DNA of 64,000 nucleotides. It comes from Sphagnum magellanicum. Taxonomy: Eukaryota; Streptophyta; Sphagnopsida; Sphagnales; Sphagnaceae. The notes beneath the pieces were generated by a model. That model saw only the letters and a program-made list of their open reading frames with translations, was not told the origin of the DNA and did not search any database. How positions within the stretch are numbered: position 1 is the first letter of the stretch; every line of letters starts with the position of its first letter. The position numbers and the translations under genes are program-made. Below are positions 12,001-24,211 of this stretch, one piece after another. The DNA is taken from the NCBI GenBank assembly GCA_021904315.1, contig CM038918.1:7393349-7457348 (forward strand), read 5' to 3'.

Positions 12001-15000
12001 AAATTTCGTCAAAAACATTCAGATTTCAGCTCTTTACTTTTTGATAAAGGAAATCCTAATACAAAATTAAATTATACGTATTAAATTTAGCCCCAAGATT
12101 TGATCGAGGGGCTGGAAAACTTAGGTTTGAGCAAGTAGTTAGAAGGGCCAATTTCCATGTCTTCAACCCATTGTCTAACCACAATTAGTTTGGTCAACTT
12201 ATTGCCCCACTTTTTTTAGTGCCTTTCATTTGACCTCCATTCTGGTTTTACAAAAACATTTGCTCCAAAAATTCCCATGGGTCTTGTAGAAGGCATTAAT
12301 AAGGATCACCAAAACTATGGTTGTGCTCTCCATTATCACCTTGTCAGTGGGAAGTTAATAATTAACACAAATGTAAAGCATCCTATTGACATACTTAAAC
12401 ATTCTAGGTGACCTATTAAAACCTATTGTTAAAATATGACAATTTGAAGAAAATTTTCCTTGAAACTAGATATTTACTTTTTACCAAGAGCCTTTGTATG
12501 AATTGCAAGGGACTTGGTTTTTTTCACCAAGAGAAAATATATTGCCAAAAGCCAAATGCTGGTTGCTTGCTTGGTATTTAGTATCCCCATGTCTTGGGGT
12601 TGTTTGATGGACTTTATTATAGATGGGCTAACTATGTTATATAACATTTTAGAAACCAAAGTGATGAGTTGAACAAATTGATTTTTTTCATTTCAAAATG
12701 TTTGTTAAATTTTTCTTAAGAATTGAACATGAAACATTTATGAAATCTAGTAATAACCTCCTCCTAAACAATGTAGGACAAGTATTAAATGCATTTGAAA
12801 ACTTGGATTGAACCTTTGAAGTCAATCACCTTTCAAGAATAAAATAAAATATCTAAGGAAGGTAGTTTATTTGTTTTGATTGTATTGTTTCTTTGTCAGG
12901 TTGAGATTTCCCAAACTTCATGGGCAAAGATGTTGGATTTTGTGGTACCTTTATACCATTGGGAAGCTCTCAGTGAGTAGAGGTGCACTGAGGTGGTTTG
13001 ATGGTGTTTACGTTTGCAGTTCAGGAGTTATTGAATATTGAACAAATTTCTAGAACAAGTCAACAAAATCATATATATATACATATATATATAAGGAAAT
13101 TACAACAAACTCTTGGTACTATTGGAAAGCTCTTGATGAGTGGGATTTCTTGGGGGTGATTTCATCATTTAAAAACCTATGCTGAGGTGGATATTGAGTT
13201 TTGCATAATTTTCAATACTAAAAATTAATTAAAATTTTGAAATATTTTGTTTCCAATTTCATCCCTGAGCTATAGCCAAATTTGGTTGAATACTTTTGTG
13301 GATGATTTCCACTTTGGCATCAACATTTTGATTAAAAAAAGACCCTCCTTGGGAAAAAAAAAACACTCTAGTTCCATTGCCATCAAAACTCTTCACAAAC
13401 CCAATCATCCCTTCCCTTGAAAACCTCCTAACATCCAACAAATGAATTATTGGCAAGTCACCTCTAAAGGGATGGTGGTTGACAAATATAGTTTTGGTCA
13501 TCACTCATTAATCCATAGTACATAGTCTAAAAATCATGTAAGACACCCTAGCACCAAGGTAAGGAGCTTTACCTTACACCAAGAAACCAATGTTTTTTCC
13601 AATGTTCTGCAATTATTTGAATTTATAGCTGCCTTGGGTATTGTGGCCAACGCCAAAACTATGTTTGCCCCTTGAAGCTGGCTGGTTCAAAACAACAACC
13701 AAGTTGGGAAGTTACTAGGACATAAGATGGCGGTGGAATGGTGTGAGAACTTTGTTCCCATGGTTTTGATTTTTGTAGGCGAAGATTTGTTTTGCAATAC
13801 CTATGTAGTTGATGTTGCACCAGCATTGCAATACCAATTCCCAGGATCAAAAATACTGCATGATACATAGTAGCACTCAAAGGGTTGGGGTTTGATCCCA
13901 AAATCTATTCTTTTAAGACAAATATCATATGTTGGCCTATTGACCCTCATGGTCCTCCAGCTGATGACCATTCATAAAAATGGATTTATACACTTATTTG
14001 GACCCCTTTTGATTCACTGTGTTCTATGTGGCCTTTCCCCAAAAATAGTGGTTTTGGAAATTTTTGCATAAGAATCCCGACTATTTGGGTGGGGAAAGGG
14101 AAAATAGTGGGACCATGGGGACTCATGGAACATGCCATAATTAAGCTTGTAATTTCATGTTCCACACTCCCACTTATTTGGACCACTAAAATATACACCC
14201 ATAGTTCATGCCCTTGCTAATGGGGTAGGCTAAAAATGGCAAATAACTGCTACATATTGATGACAAGTCCCATCTTCAAAATGATTATTTCAATTCTTAT
14301 ATATATAAATTTAAGACCCATATGCCACAATGGAATTGGGTGAAGTCACAATATTTTGAAATTCATTTGCATTTTGTCAACATTACATTATTTAAGATAT
14401 TCTCATCCTTGATTTTCACATGCCATTTTCCAAATTTAACTTGATGATGCCTTGACTTTCATTATTGTAATGCTTGAAATTTGAATATGATGTTATGTGG
14501 TCTAATCATAAAAAGGAAAGAAAATTGGGACTAGTCACTACACCATTGTTTCAAAAATTTATAATTGTCATTTTTTTACAACAAATTGGGGAGTTTTTCT
14601 CTAGTTTAAAATCAATTATAATTTTTTTACTTGCTAGGTTATTTTCATGATTTGCAAAATTATTGAAAAGTCAAAAAAAATTTAGAGCATTATACCATAC
14701 CTCTAAAACACCATGAGAAATGGTTGTTCTTGTAAAGATTTGAGATATGCATAACTAGTGAACCTAACTAACTTATATATAAAATAGTAAAAAGACCTTA
14801 ATTTTCACAAGGGACCTATTTTCTTAGTCCCCCCCCCCCCTGGGTGTGCCATTCCATTGAGCTATGCATAGCGCAACAACCAACCTTTCCATGGTTGTCT
14901 TGGTCAATCAAGTTGCTTGAGCCTAGTTGTATAGTTATACCCGCTTGTGTACAACCTAAGTAACATGGGTTGCACGCCCCCCTCTTTACATCTTTTTAAT

Positions 15001-17600
15001 GGGTTTTTACTCATCTCCATTAATGGTGGTGGATTGAACAAGCGGGGAATCCTTTCTTCTATACTCCTTGGCTTTTCTATTGTAGCCAAAGTGGCAATGA
15101 ACCATATAGCACAATATTTCACTACATTTGGTTACGAGCTAAATAAATATGGTTAAATACGGTGTGCTTTGTAGATGATATTAGGTGAAGCAAAAAAATT
15201 GGTGACATCCATGTCTAGGAATAGAATATGTATGGAGCAAAATGACAAGATTGGACATAGACCCAGGAAGGTTCATCATTTTTCTTTTGGGGGAGGAGTG
15301 GGTGGGATTAGAAAAATTCTTGTGTTCCATCATGTTCCAATATGTTCCTACTGGTGTTCCCCATGTTCCCAATGGGTTCTTCATAAAATCCCTCAAGTTC
15401 CTAATAATGCCTCACTTCATCCCATATCCTTTGCCCAAAGGTTTTCCCTTTCTCACCTATATGGCTCAATCAAAGGGGAGGCACTCCATACTCACATGAA
15501 AATGGGATTAGGGTAGGTAGGCGCAAGGATTGTTTGTTGGGCACTTTTGTCTAGGTGGGTGTGCATGAACCTTAGCCAATTGGCCAAACTTTCTAAATTT
15601 GGAGTTAACATACATTTGGAACACTTCTCTTATTTTATGGTTGTTTCCTCTTCAAAAAAATTTGCATATGCTTTCGGTAATGTTGGATTGTCATTTATAA
15701 ATTAAAAAATGGTTTGTCACATCGAATCCACTAACTTTTTGTTATGGGGAGTGGGGTCACAAAGATGCTTATAATGGGGGCTACCCAATGTTTTTAAATG
15801 TTTGATGATGGGGTCAATCAAGATGGCTCCTTCAAAGGAAATTAAAATAACTTTGGGTGCATACCTCAATAAATAATATCAACAATATACGCATAATTTT
15901 TAAATGTTGGTTAATGTTGAATCATTGTCCAGGCACATGTTTTTCCCATTTTTGTTCTCCTTTTGCAAGGGTGTTCTTTTCTAGTAGGGGTAGGGGGGGG
16001 GGGGGGGGGGGGGGAGTTTCATGATGGGGGCTAAGCAACTGGGAAATTCAAAGAAACATTAAGAATGGAAAATTATTATTACTCAGTGGACAACTTATTT
16101 GGAATTGGAACCGTTGGAGGTGAACCAATTTCTTTTGGCATTGGAAACAAGATGTAAATTAACTTTTGAACCCAAATTAAGTTAGTTGGATTCTAATCAC
16201 AAGGAACAAGGAACATTATAATTTTGCAACTTGCAAAGAATTGTTCTTGGTTGTTATGTTGCCTTTGCCCTTGGGGGGCAGGGGAGAGGGACTACAAATT
16301 GACGCATAATTCTTGTTGTCCTTTTATAAATTAATTTTATCTAGTGGCCATTGTTTTAATGGTCATACACACAAGAATCCTCAATTATAAGTTGAACCTA
16401 CTTGGGGATGTATTTTGCACCTTTTCTTTTGGGGCTTGTTTTTACTCTGTTGAAGCACAATCTTAATATTATGCTCACTATCGGGAAAAAAAAAATTGTA
16501 GCTTGGATCATACCTTATTTCATAGTCTAGTTGCTGGCAAGTCCTGCTTTGGTCACATGTTGCACATGTTCATCGACCTCCATAATGATCATGGTTTAGG
16601 GTGTGTTGCAAATTGCCATCATCAATGGTGATTTGTCCTCTGAAGGTATGTAAGGATAGTTGCTTGATATATGCCATGTGGTTTATCTTTATAGTTATGT
16701 GAAACTTTTTTGCCACACATACTTTCACAAGATTAATTTGCTCATGAATTTGCAAGCTCTTTTCACACTTTGCTCAAGACAAACATGTGATGTTTATAGG
16801 AAGTAAGGTGGTTGTACAATGTTATAGATATTTATTCCTCACAGGTCAAGGATGTCCACAAAAGGCTTAGGCATTTTTTTTTGCTTGTGATTTAGGCCGT
16901 GTTACTTAATTTGGGTTTATCTAGTGGAACACTTTGCATTGTAGGGGCTACTCAATTACTAGGATTTTGTGTTTGCGTTGGTAGCAAGCTAGACAAGCAT
17001 TCACTAAAGTGGTAGTCTAAAGAAGGTTGGTTGGTCTTTATGCTCTAGTTTTAATCTAAGTTTAATCAAAGTGATGCTTATGTAAAGATTTATTAATCAC
17101 TTGTTCTTTGAGGCAGCCCGACATATTTTGTTGATAATATTCTACAACTGTGTAGGATTTTGGGCGGACACAACTTATAGTGTATTGTGTGTGCAAGTTT
17201 TTTATGACTATTTCACAGACTAGAAGGTATGGCGTATTTGGGTAGTGACTCATTGTTGTCAAGGTAATTACTGACAAATCAACTTTTGAATCCTTTTTCT
17301 TCATCTTCATCTATCATAGAAACAAAAGAGTGTGGTTTTTACATACAATAGTGAACAACCCAAACATTAATTACAATTTGACCAAGAACTCTAGGTTTTT
17401 CTACTACTCACTTAATATATGTACCTTCACAAAACTTTCCTATTGGCCATGTCCATCTTTTCCCCTCTCTTCCACCATAGTTTATCTACAACAAACTGCA
17501 TCTAAGTTTGATCAAGAATAAATTGTTGGTGTTTTTACTCTTGCTTATATAATGCTGCTTCAAATCTTTTGTAACTAATCAAATGAGTCTGTAGTAGCTT
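9086..17600. other. Intergenic, no gene recognised
   Basis: AT-rich sequence with scattered short open frames only. It contains two diverged relatives of a GTTCC-rich segment (about 9850-9990 and 15320-15460), an AT microsatellite at 13073-13092, a run of 12 C at 14829-14840 and a run of about 22 G at 15993-16014. I see no domain, tRNA or recognisable transposon terminus. Confidence 0.55.
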
Positions 17601-17614
17601 AGGAACCCTTTACC

Positions 17615-18490
17615 TTGAACTACTATTTGTTTTATATTGTTTGTTTTCTAGATTGGCCATTTCATGCATTGAGAAGCTTTTCAGAGGATCAAGAGGAGGA
17701 AGTCCTCAAAGCGACTTTGATCAAATCTAAAATTGGTGTCGAACTTGGATCCAATGATGGGCACTTTGTAATGGTAGTGATATGGTTGTTACATATGTTT
17801 ATAACAAGTAACATGGTGGCCCTGCTAAAGTTATTTTGGTCATTTCTAGGTGCAAACAATGGAGTTACAACAGTCCTCGGCTTTCTTGGTATCTCATCTC
17901 CAACATATGTCTACTCATGACATTATTTGCAATAATTATTCTTGTTTTTATAATTTTCATTAGTGCAATTACCAATTTTTTGCATTACATAGCTTATGTA
18001 CCTATCAAAACTTATTTACAAACTAGTGGTTGAAAAAAGAAAGGTGACAATAAAACTATTATCCAATTGGACAGAGGAGAATTGTTTGCAGTGTTCAGTG
18101 TATGTGAAGGAATGGACTATTTTGCCATGTATTATGGTGGTTGTGTGTTCAGGTTGAAGCAATAGGCTTAGAGATGGTTGGCAAGTATCCAACATCCAAC
18201 AAGAATATTGGCAAAATCTATAGCAAGCTAGAGGCAAAAGTTAAGAACTAGGTGAGTTTAGCATATACTAAATTGAGTGTAATTAAATAGATTCAACCTC
18301 CCTACCTCCAATTTAGAGAATTTCAAGACCACTGATCTCTAATCACAAAATGTACATAAATGTCCCTAGGAAGATATGAAGCAACGACTTGATGTGTTAC
18401 AACATAAAGTTATAAACATGGTGAAACAAATTGAAGATCAATCTGATATCATTGACAAGCTTTAATCAACTATAAGTGCCTACTCCAATT
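17615..18490 (+). other. Possible exon remnants, unidentified
   Basis: Three short frames look more protein-like than their surroundings: 17615-17920 (101 codons, hydrophobic C-half), about 18135-18250 (ending KIYSKLEAKVKN) and 18370-18465 (MKQRLDVLQHKVINMVKQ, a plausible coiled coil). Flanking AG and GT dinucleotides exist but do not define a convincing gene. They may be relic exons or chance; I do not recognise the family. Confidence 0.2.
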
Positions 18491-18557
18491 TACATGCATG
18501 ATCGCATTGTGCAAATCAAGACCACCGAATTTTTTATGCAAAAATTGTGATGCAAAA

Positions 18558-18805
18558 AAAGGGTCTCTTATCAAGAGCACCTTCTACTTTTTTCGTCCCT
18601 TCAAGGAACACAACATCTCAACTCTTAATGATCCTTTTGGTTTCCTATTGGTTCCTTTTGGTTCAGCGATATGCTTTGGTCCCTTCACAATATTGGAAAC
18701 AACTTGGAAACTAGCAAGAAATGAAAGCTTTAACAATTGTATTAACTAAAAGAAGATTACAAAGGTTGTATGCGTCAAATGCTACAATCATAAAACTATG
18801 GCTTG
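18558..18805 (-). mobile_element. Deleted family A copia remnant (pol fragment joined to LTR fragment)
   Basis: 18558-18690 matches the integrase C-terminal region of the family A element (its 5543-5670 counterpart). At TTCACAATA it passes directly into the start of a family A LTR (18691-18805, TATTGGAAACAACTTGG...). Gag, protease, leader and primer site are missing between them. The LTR part stops at ...CTATGGCTTG where the family B element begins. This looks like an internal deletion at a short shared CAATA, followed by truncation. Confidence 0.8.
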
Positions 18806-18809
18806 TATT

Positions 18810-19127
18810 TATTGAAGTATTGAAGAACAATAGGATCAGAGGAGAGATTGCGCAATCACAAGCACATAAGACACACAAGTATGTGAACAATGCTTGGAGT
18901 GAGATGTCCAACTCCCCTCCAGCCTTGCTCTTTATTCCCTTCCATGTACCACTACATTGACAAACCATATGGGATAAATCCCTCCTTATTCTAACATGTT
19001 CGTGGTACTTACATATTTCAAATCTACCTATGTCTTTGATTACTTGCAACACTTAACTACCACATTGTTTGTAATATCTACCACACCATTTCTAATGTTT
19101 CTAACATCTACATCATAATCTTCAACA
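18810..19127 (-). repeat. 3' LTR of family B element (318 bp)
   Basis: On the minus strand it runs TGTTGAAGATTATGATG ... CTTCAATA. It differs from the 5' LTR at 24991-25308 at two transition sites (CAATCACAAG versus CAATTACAAG; GAGATGTCC versus GAGATATCC). It is preceded on the minus strand by the polypurine run AAAGTGGGAG (about 19128-19137). The pol frame runs on into this LTR to a stop at 19040. Confidence 0.93.
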
Positions 19128-20770
19128 CTCCCACTTTGCAAGTAATCTAAGACTCTCAATCCCATGCTTCTTGTAAGGTTTTGATGTCGCTCCTTTGCCA
19201 ATGCCTTTGTCAACACATCCACCACCATATCTTGAGTTGGGCAATACTTCAGGCCTATTTCTCCACTCTCCAACTTCTCTCGAATCAAGTGGTGTTGTAT
19301 GTCAATGTGCTTTGTGCGAGAGTGGTGTGTAGGGTTCTTAGCAAGTGCAATGCATCCTTGATTGTCACACATGATGATTGTTACTCCATCCTGCACAAGT
19401 CCCACATTCGCCATCAACTTCCTCAACCATATGGCCTCCTTGGTGCATTGACTAGTGGCCATGTATTCGGCCTCCGTGGTAGACAAGGCAATTGTAGGTT
19501 GCCTCTTGCAATTCCATGAGATGGCTCCCACTCCAACAAAGAACACGTACCCGGTGGTGGAACGTCGCTCATTTGCATCTCCACCCCAATCGGCATCACA
19601 ATATCCCCTCAAACTAACCTCCTTGCCTCCAAGGCACAATTTCAAGTCCATAGTGCCCTTCAAGTATCGCATGATGCGTTTCACCGCCATCCAATGGGAA
19701 GGACCAGCCCTTGACATGAATTGACTCACCATGCTCACCGGGAATGCAAGATCAGGCCGTGTGCCCACCATGGCATACATCAATGATCCCACCGCCGCCT
19801 TGTATGGAATGCCTTGCATCTCCTCTTGAATGCCTTGAAACTCCTCCTCCGTGAGCTTCAAGAGCTTGGAATTCACATCAAGCGGAGTTCCAATGGGCTT
19901 GCATTCCTCCATGTTGAAGCGCTTGAGCACCTCCTCAATGTACTTGCTTTGGCTCATGGTTATGGTGTGGTTGGCACGGTCTCTTTCAAACTCCACACCA
20001 AGGCAATAGTGCAACTCTCCAAGATCACTCATCTCAAATTCATTTTCAAGCCTTGACTTCAACCACTTCAAAATGTTCCCATTGCTTGCTAAGATGATCA
20101 AATCATCCACATAGATTATCACTATCAACAAGTACTCACCCGTTCGCTTGATGTACAAGGAATGGTCCGCTTGGCTCCTAGAAAAGCCTTCGTCGGTGAA
20201 GAACATGTCAATGCGTTGGTACCATGCTCTTGGTGATTGCTTGAGCCCGTACAAGGACTTCTTCAACTTACACACCAGGTCCTCCTTGCCATCTTGCACG
20301 AATCCTTGGGGTTGGTCGATGTAGATGTCCTCCTCCAATTCTCCATTCAAGAATGCGGTCTTCACGTCCATTTGGTGGATCTCCAAGTCCATGGCGGCTC
20401 CAATTGCAAGAATGCATCTAATGGTTGTGAACTTGGCCACCGGGGCAAATGTCTCATTGAAGTCCACACCTTCAACTTGAGAATACCCCTTGGCCACCAA
20501 CCTTGCCTTGTGCCTCACGATATGGCCTGATGCATCCCTTTTGGTGCGAAACACCCACTTGCATCCCACACTTTTGCGATCCTTTGGAAGAGGGACCAAC
20601 TCCCATGTGCCATGAGTGAGCCATACTCCTCTTGCATGGCCGCCTCCCACTTGCTTGCATCCTCCGAACGCATTGCATCACACAAATTCAATGGATCATC
20701 AAGACAAGCAACATTAGCACGTTCCACATCTTGTAGGGGTAGGATGTGGTTCTTCCACCATTCTCCAAGC
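19040..20770 (-). pseudogene. Copia pol 3' part (RT and RNase H), family B
   Basis: From about 20620 to 19040 the frame is open for more than 500 codons. It carries RT motifs [44 protein letters not shown] and the catalytic YVDD. RNase H motifs follow: [17 protein letters not shown], and an aspartate near [10 protein letters not shown]. All catalytic residues I can check are present. Upstream, the connection to integrase is broken by a frameshift near 20615-20640 (at the [15 protein letters not shown] junction) and by an in-frame TGA at about 20771-20773. The enzyme would not be made as a fusion with gag. Apart from these two breaks the coding is nearly pristine, matching the young LTRs. Confidence 0.93.
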
Positions 20771-20772
20771 GG

Positions 20773-23130
20773 TCATCGCTCCCTCAAGGGGTACCTACGC
20801 TCCTCCGAGGGCTGCCCATCTTCTTCATCACATGTGCTTGCATCCTTAGATGGTGTTGGGGTTGGCGGTACCTCTTGATTGCTTGGATACTCTTTGGCAT
20901 CACTTGCGCCCTCATCATCATCCACATAGGGCGATTTGGAAGATGTGTCCATAATCACCACATTAGGGGTCTCATTTCTCCCACTTGGATGCATTTCCAA
21001 ATCATTGCCCACATTAGTGCTATCCTCCATGAACTCAACATCCCTACACTTGATGATTTTCTTGGATTGCACACACATGAGCCTATATGCCTTGGTGCCT
21101 TCACAATACCCAAGAAACAAGCATTTTGTGCCATTTGCATCAAGCTTACCCCTCTTCTCGTCCGGCACCATGGCATATGCAATGCATCCAAACACACGCA
21201 TGTGTGAAATGCAAGGCTTTTTCCCGCTCCATGCTTCCTCGGGTGTGATGGATGGCAATGCTCTTGATGGACATCGATTCCTTGTGTAGGCCGCATTCAC
21301 CACCGCTTCCGCCCAAAGTGACTTATTGAGGTTTTGAGCATGAAGCATGCTCCTGGCCATCTCCACAAGGGTGCGGTTTGCAAGCTCCGCCACTCCATTT
21401 TGTTGAGGCCTATATGGTGTGGAGGTTTGCTTCTCGATGCCGTGTGTCTTCAAGAAGCTCTGGAATCCCTTGGAAATGTACTCCCCTCCATTGTCCGACC
21501 GAAACACCTTGATCTTGTGTTCTGATTGTGTCTCCACAAGTGCCTTGAATTCCTTGAACTTCTCGAAGCACTCCCCTTTGGACTTCAACAAGTACACCCA
21601 TACCTTCCTTGAAAAGTCATCAATGTACGTCACAAAGTACTTTGCACCACCCAAGGATGTGGTCCTCATGGGGCCGCATACATCCGAATGCACAATCTCC
21701 AAGGGCTTGGTGGCACGCATCCCTCCATCGCTTGGAAATGGTTTGCGATGTTGTTTTCCTTCAATGCACCTTTCACAAAGAAATGAAGATGTAGGGCAGG
21801 GCATGTTTCCAAGGTTCATACCACTCACCATGTTTTGAAGCGCATGCACACCTTTGATGTTCAAATGACCCAGGCGACGATGCCAAAGCTCCAATGCACC
21901 ATCAATTGTTGAAGTTTGGGCCACGTTGGCCACATTCATGTCACACACCTTGTTGAAGGTCACTTGATACAAGTTGCCTTCACGTAGTGCTATTGGAATC
22001 ACCTCTCCATCAAACGCCCTCACAATGCATTCATTCATGTTGAATTGCACTTTGCACCCACTTGACAAGATTTTGCTCACCGAAAGCAAGTGGGCATGCA
22101 ATTTTGGCACATGGAGCACGTCCTTGATCCTAATCCTCTTGGTTCGCCCTTTCACCATCACTTCCACAAGGATGGACCCCATTCCAATTGCCTCAACAAT
22201 GCTATCATCACCCATATGCACATTGCGTTTTGGAATTACCTCATACGTGTCAAATGCGGCTCTATGAGGGGTCATATGCTTGGTGGCTCCCGAGTCCATG
22301 ATCCACTTGCATATGGCCGTGCAATTGTCTCCATCCTTTGTTACAAAGGCATAGTCATCATTGTCCTTGGCTTTGTTGGCACTCTCCTTCTCTTTGTTGT
22401 TGTTCTTGGCCTTGAAGCAAAATCGTGCAATGTGGCCTGGTTTGCCACAATAGTAACATGTCTTGGTGTCTTTGCGTGTGGATGTGGTCCCTCCTCTTCC
22501 TTGCATTGACACCATCGCCGCATCCTCACCTTGCGGCTCCTTCTCCTTCCTCTTGGACACTTCATGCATCAATCGTGCGGTCACAAATTCCATGGTGAGG
22601 TCTTGCATGGGCAAGGTCTCCAAGGCGGTGATTAGGTATTCGTAGGAGGGTGGCAAGCTCTCAAGCAAGGTCATCACAACATCTTCATCCCTCACGGGCA
22701 CCTCCAAGCAAGCAAGTTGATCCGCAAGTGCCTTGACCTTGTTGATGTGCTCTAGAAGGTCCTCTCCTTCTTGCATCTTGCACGTGAAGAACTTGCGGCG
22801 AATGAAGAGGATGTTAGACAAGCTCCGCGTCTCATGGATGTTGCAAAGTGTGTTCCATGCCTCCGCTGGTCCCTTGCACCTCTTGATGTGGTGAAGTTGA
22901 CTATCCACCAAGTTGATGCCAATGATGGACATGGCCTTCTTTGCGCGTCGTTGGTACTCCTTGATGACTTTGGGGTCCGCATTGGATGGTGGAGCCTCCT
23001 CAGACCCGTCAACAATCTCCCAAAGGTCCATGGAGGCCAACACCATCTCCATCTTGAACTTCCAAAGGTTGAAGTTCTCCCCATTGAACTTGTCAATGAC
23101 TCTAGTGCTCTCTCCCTCAAAGGATGCCAT
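20773..23130 (-). CDS. Copia gag-protease-integrase polyprotein, family B (785 aa)
   Basis: The start is the ATG at 23130 (MASFEGESTRVIDKFNG), matched by the duplicated copy at 24211. Domains in order: gag (about residues 1-210); a perfect CX2CX4HX4C zinc knuckle CYYCGKPGHIARFC (about 225-240); aspartic protease with MDSGATKHM (about 280); integrase zinc motif (WHRRLGHLN ... CERCIEGKQ, about 415-460); and the DDE core (HSDVCGP, FRSDNGGEY, QQNGVAEL, about 475-600). The integrase C-terminus FLGYCEGTKAYRL follows. It ends at a TGA just after YPLRER, where copia elements normally continue into RT, so the stop is probably a mutation. In an active element gag forms the particle, the protease cuts the polyprotein and the integrase inserts the cDNA. 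Confidence 0.95.
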   Translation of the reverse strand: MASFEGESTRVIDKFNGENFNLWKFKMEMVLASMDLWEIVDGSEEAPPSNADPKVIKEYQRRAKKAMSIIGINLVDSQLHHIKRCKGPAEAWNTLCNIHETRSLSNILFIRRKFFTCKMQEGEDLLEHINKVKALADQLACLEVPVRDEDVVMTLLESLPPSYEYLITALETLPMQDLTMEFVTARLMHEVSKRKEKEPQGEDAAMVSMQGRGGTTSTRKDTKTCYYCGKPGHIARFCFKAKNNNKEKESANKAKDNDDYAFVTKDGDNCTAICKWIMDSGATKHMTPHRAAFDTYEVIPKRNVHMGDDSIVEAIGMGSILVEVMVKGRTKRIRIKDVLHVPKLHAHLLSVSKILSSGCKVQFNMNECIVRAFDGEVIPIALREGNLYQVTFNKVCDMNVANVAQTSTIDGALELWHRRLGHLNIKGVHALQNMVSGMNLGNMPCPTSSFLCERCIEGKQHRKPFPSDGGMRATKPLEIVHSDVCGPMRTTSLGGAKYFVTYIDDFSRKVWVYLLKSKGECFEKFKEFKALVETQSEHKIKVFRSDNGGEYISKGFQSFLKTHGIEKQTSTPYRPQQNGVAELANRTLVEMARSMLHAQNLNKSLWAEAVVNAAYTRNRCPSRALPSITPEEAWSGKKPCISHMRVFGCIAYAMVPDEKRGKLDANGTKCLFLGYCEGTKAYRLMCVQSKKIIKCRDVEFMEDSTNVGNDLEMHPSGRNETPNVVIMDTSSKSPYVDDDEGASDAKEYPSNQEVPPTPTPSKDASTCDEEDGQPSEERRYPLRER

Positions 23131-23908
23131 GTTGCACTCAAATCCGACCTCTCTACCCGCTTATGCGCTCAAAAAAATGCTAATTAGTGCCTAATGTGCA
23201 CTCTTAGATGCAATTTCCTCAATGCACTATCAAATGTGCTTCAATCACTCAAATGCACACGAATGCACCTCACAAACACACTCTGGCCCCAGTAAGACTG
23301 AATTGTGCACCAATGCACCTCTAATCACAAAATTCAGGCCTTAATGGCTCCCACTTGCATCAATGCTTCCTCACACACTCGAAATACACTCAAGTAACTC
23401 AAATCAAGTGCTTCCTCACACATTCGAAATGCACTCAACCAACTCAAATCAAGTGCTTCCTCACACACTGGAAATGCACTCAACCAACTCAAATCAAGTG
23501 CTTCCTCACACACTCGAAATGCACTCAACCAACTCAAATCAAGTGCTTCCACACACACTCGAAATGCACTCAGCCAACTTAAATCAAGTGCTCTACAAAT
23601 CAAATGTGCACAAATACACCTCAATGATTCAAATCAAGACTTACAATGTTGGAATGTGCACACATGCACATCTAATGCTTCAAAAACACCTCCAAAGAAC
23701 ACCAATCAAGAACTTGTGCACCTCCAAGCTCCAAATGGCTTGCAAAACCTCAAAGCTCCTCCAAAGCTCTTCAAAAGTCCTCCAGGGCTCCAAAAGCGCC
23801 TCCAAAACCCTCCAAAAGAGCAAACTTGCACCTCCAATACACACAAATCCTCAAGATCTCTCTCAATGCATACAAGCAATCAGACCTCTAATCATGCAAC
23901 TTGCATGT
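23131..23908 (-). other. Untranslated leader of family B element, first copy
   Basis: CT/CA-rich sequence between gag and primer site, including the five-unit 45-bp array at 23366-23590 and CCTCCAAA-rich sequence at 23690-23830. It is open in several frames because of its composition and repeat length. No protein is inferred. Confidence 0.75.
23366..23590. repeat. Five tandem 45-bp units in family B leader
   Basis: Units start at 23366, 23411, 23456, 23501 and 23546, each beginning CTTCC(T/A)CACACA and ending CAAATCAAGTG. Units differ by 1-5 bases. Because 45 is a multiple of 3, both strands show an open frame with 15-residue repeats; this is an arithmetic effect and not evidence of coding. 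Confidence 0.95.
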
Positions 23909-24034
23909 GTGGGCCCATAACCTATTGAAGTATTGAAGAACAATAGGATCAGAGGAGAGATTGCGCAATTACAAGCACATAAGACACACAAGTATGTGAA
24001 CAATGCTTGGAGTGAGATATCCAACTCCCCTCCA
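23909..24034 (-). repeat. Internal duplicate of primer site and partial 5' LTR
   Basis: GTGGGCCCATAACC (23909-23922) is followed by the first 112 bp of the family B LTR (23923-24034). The sequence then breaks off and, after about 10 bp of filler, restarts inside gag at 24045. It carries the same two variant bases as the outer LTR at 24991, so it derives from this element's own 5' end. Confidence 0.9.
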
Positions 24035-24044
24035 ACTAAACCCT

Positions 24045-24211
24045 ATGACTTTGGGGTCCGCATTGGATGGTGGAGCCTCCTCAGACCCGTCAACAATCTC
24101 CCAAAGGTCCATGGAGGCCAACACCATCTCCATCTTGAATTTCCAAAGGTTGAAGTTCTCCCCATTGAACTTGTCAATGACTCTAGTGCTCTCTCCCTCA
24201 AAGGATGCCAT
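24045..24211 (-). pseudogene. Duplicated gag N-terminus, family B
   Basis: This second copy of the first ~55 gag codons (MASFEGESTRVIDKFNG ... SNADPKV) starts at 24211 and runs out at the duplication junction, ending in non-homologous residues. On the element RNA its ATG would come before the real gag ATG, so it would act as an upstream reading frame. Confidence 0.9.

Noticed and set aside
17615..17920. PEX11-like membrane protein
   Set aside because: Brief resemblance at the C-terminal end did not extend; kept only as an unidentified possible relic.
23334..23624. Repeat protein with 15-residue units on the minus strand (also 24480-24704)
   Set aside because: Product of a 45-bp leader repeat; open in several frames on both strands, no start context, inside a retrotransposon leader.
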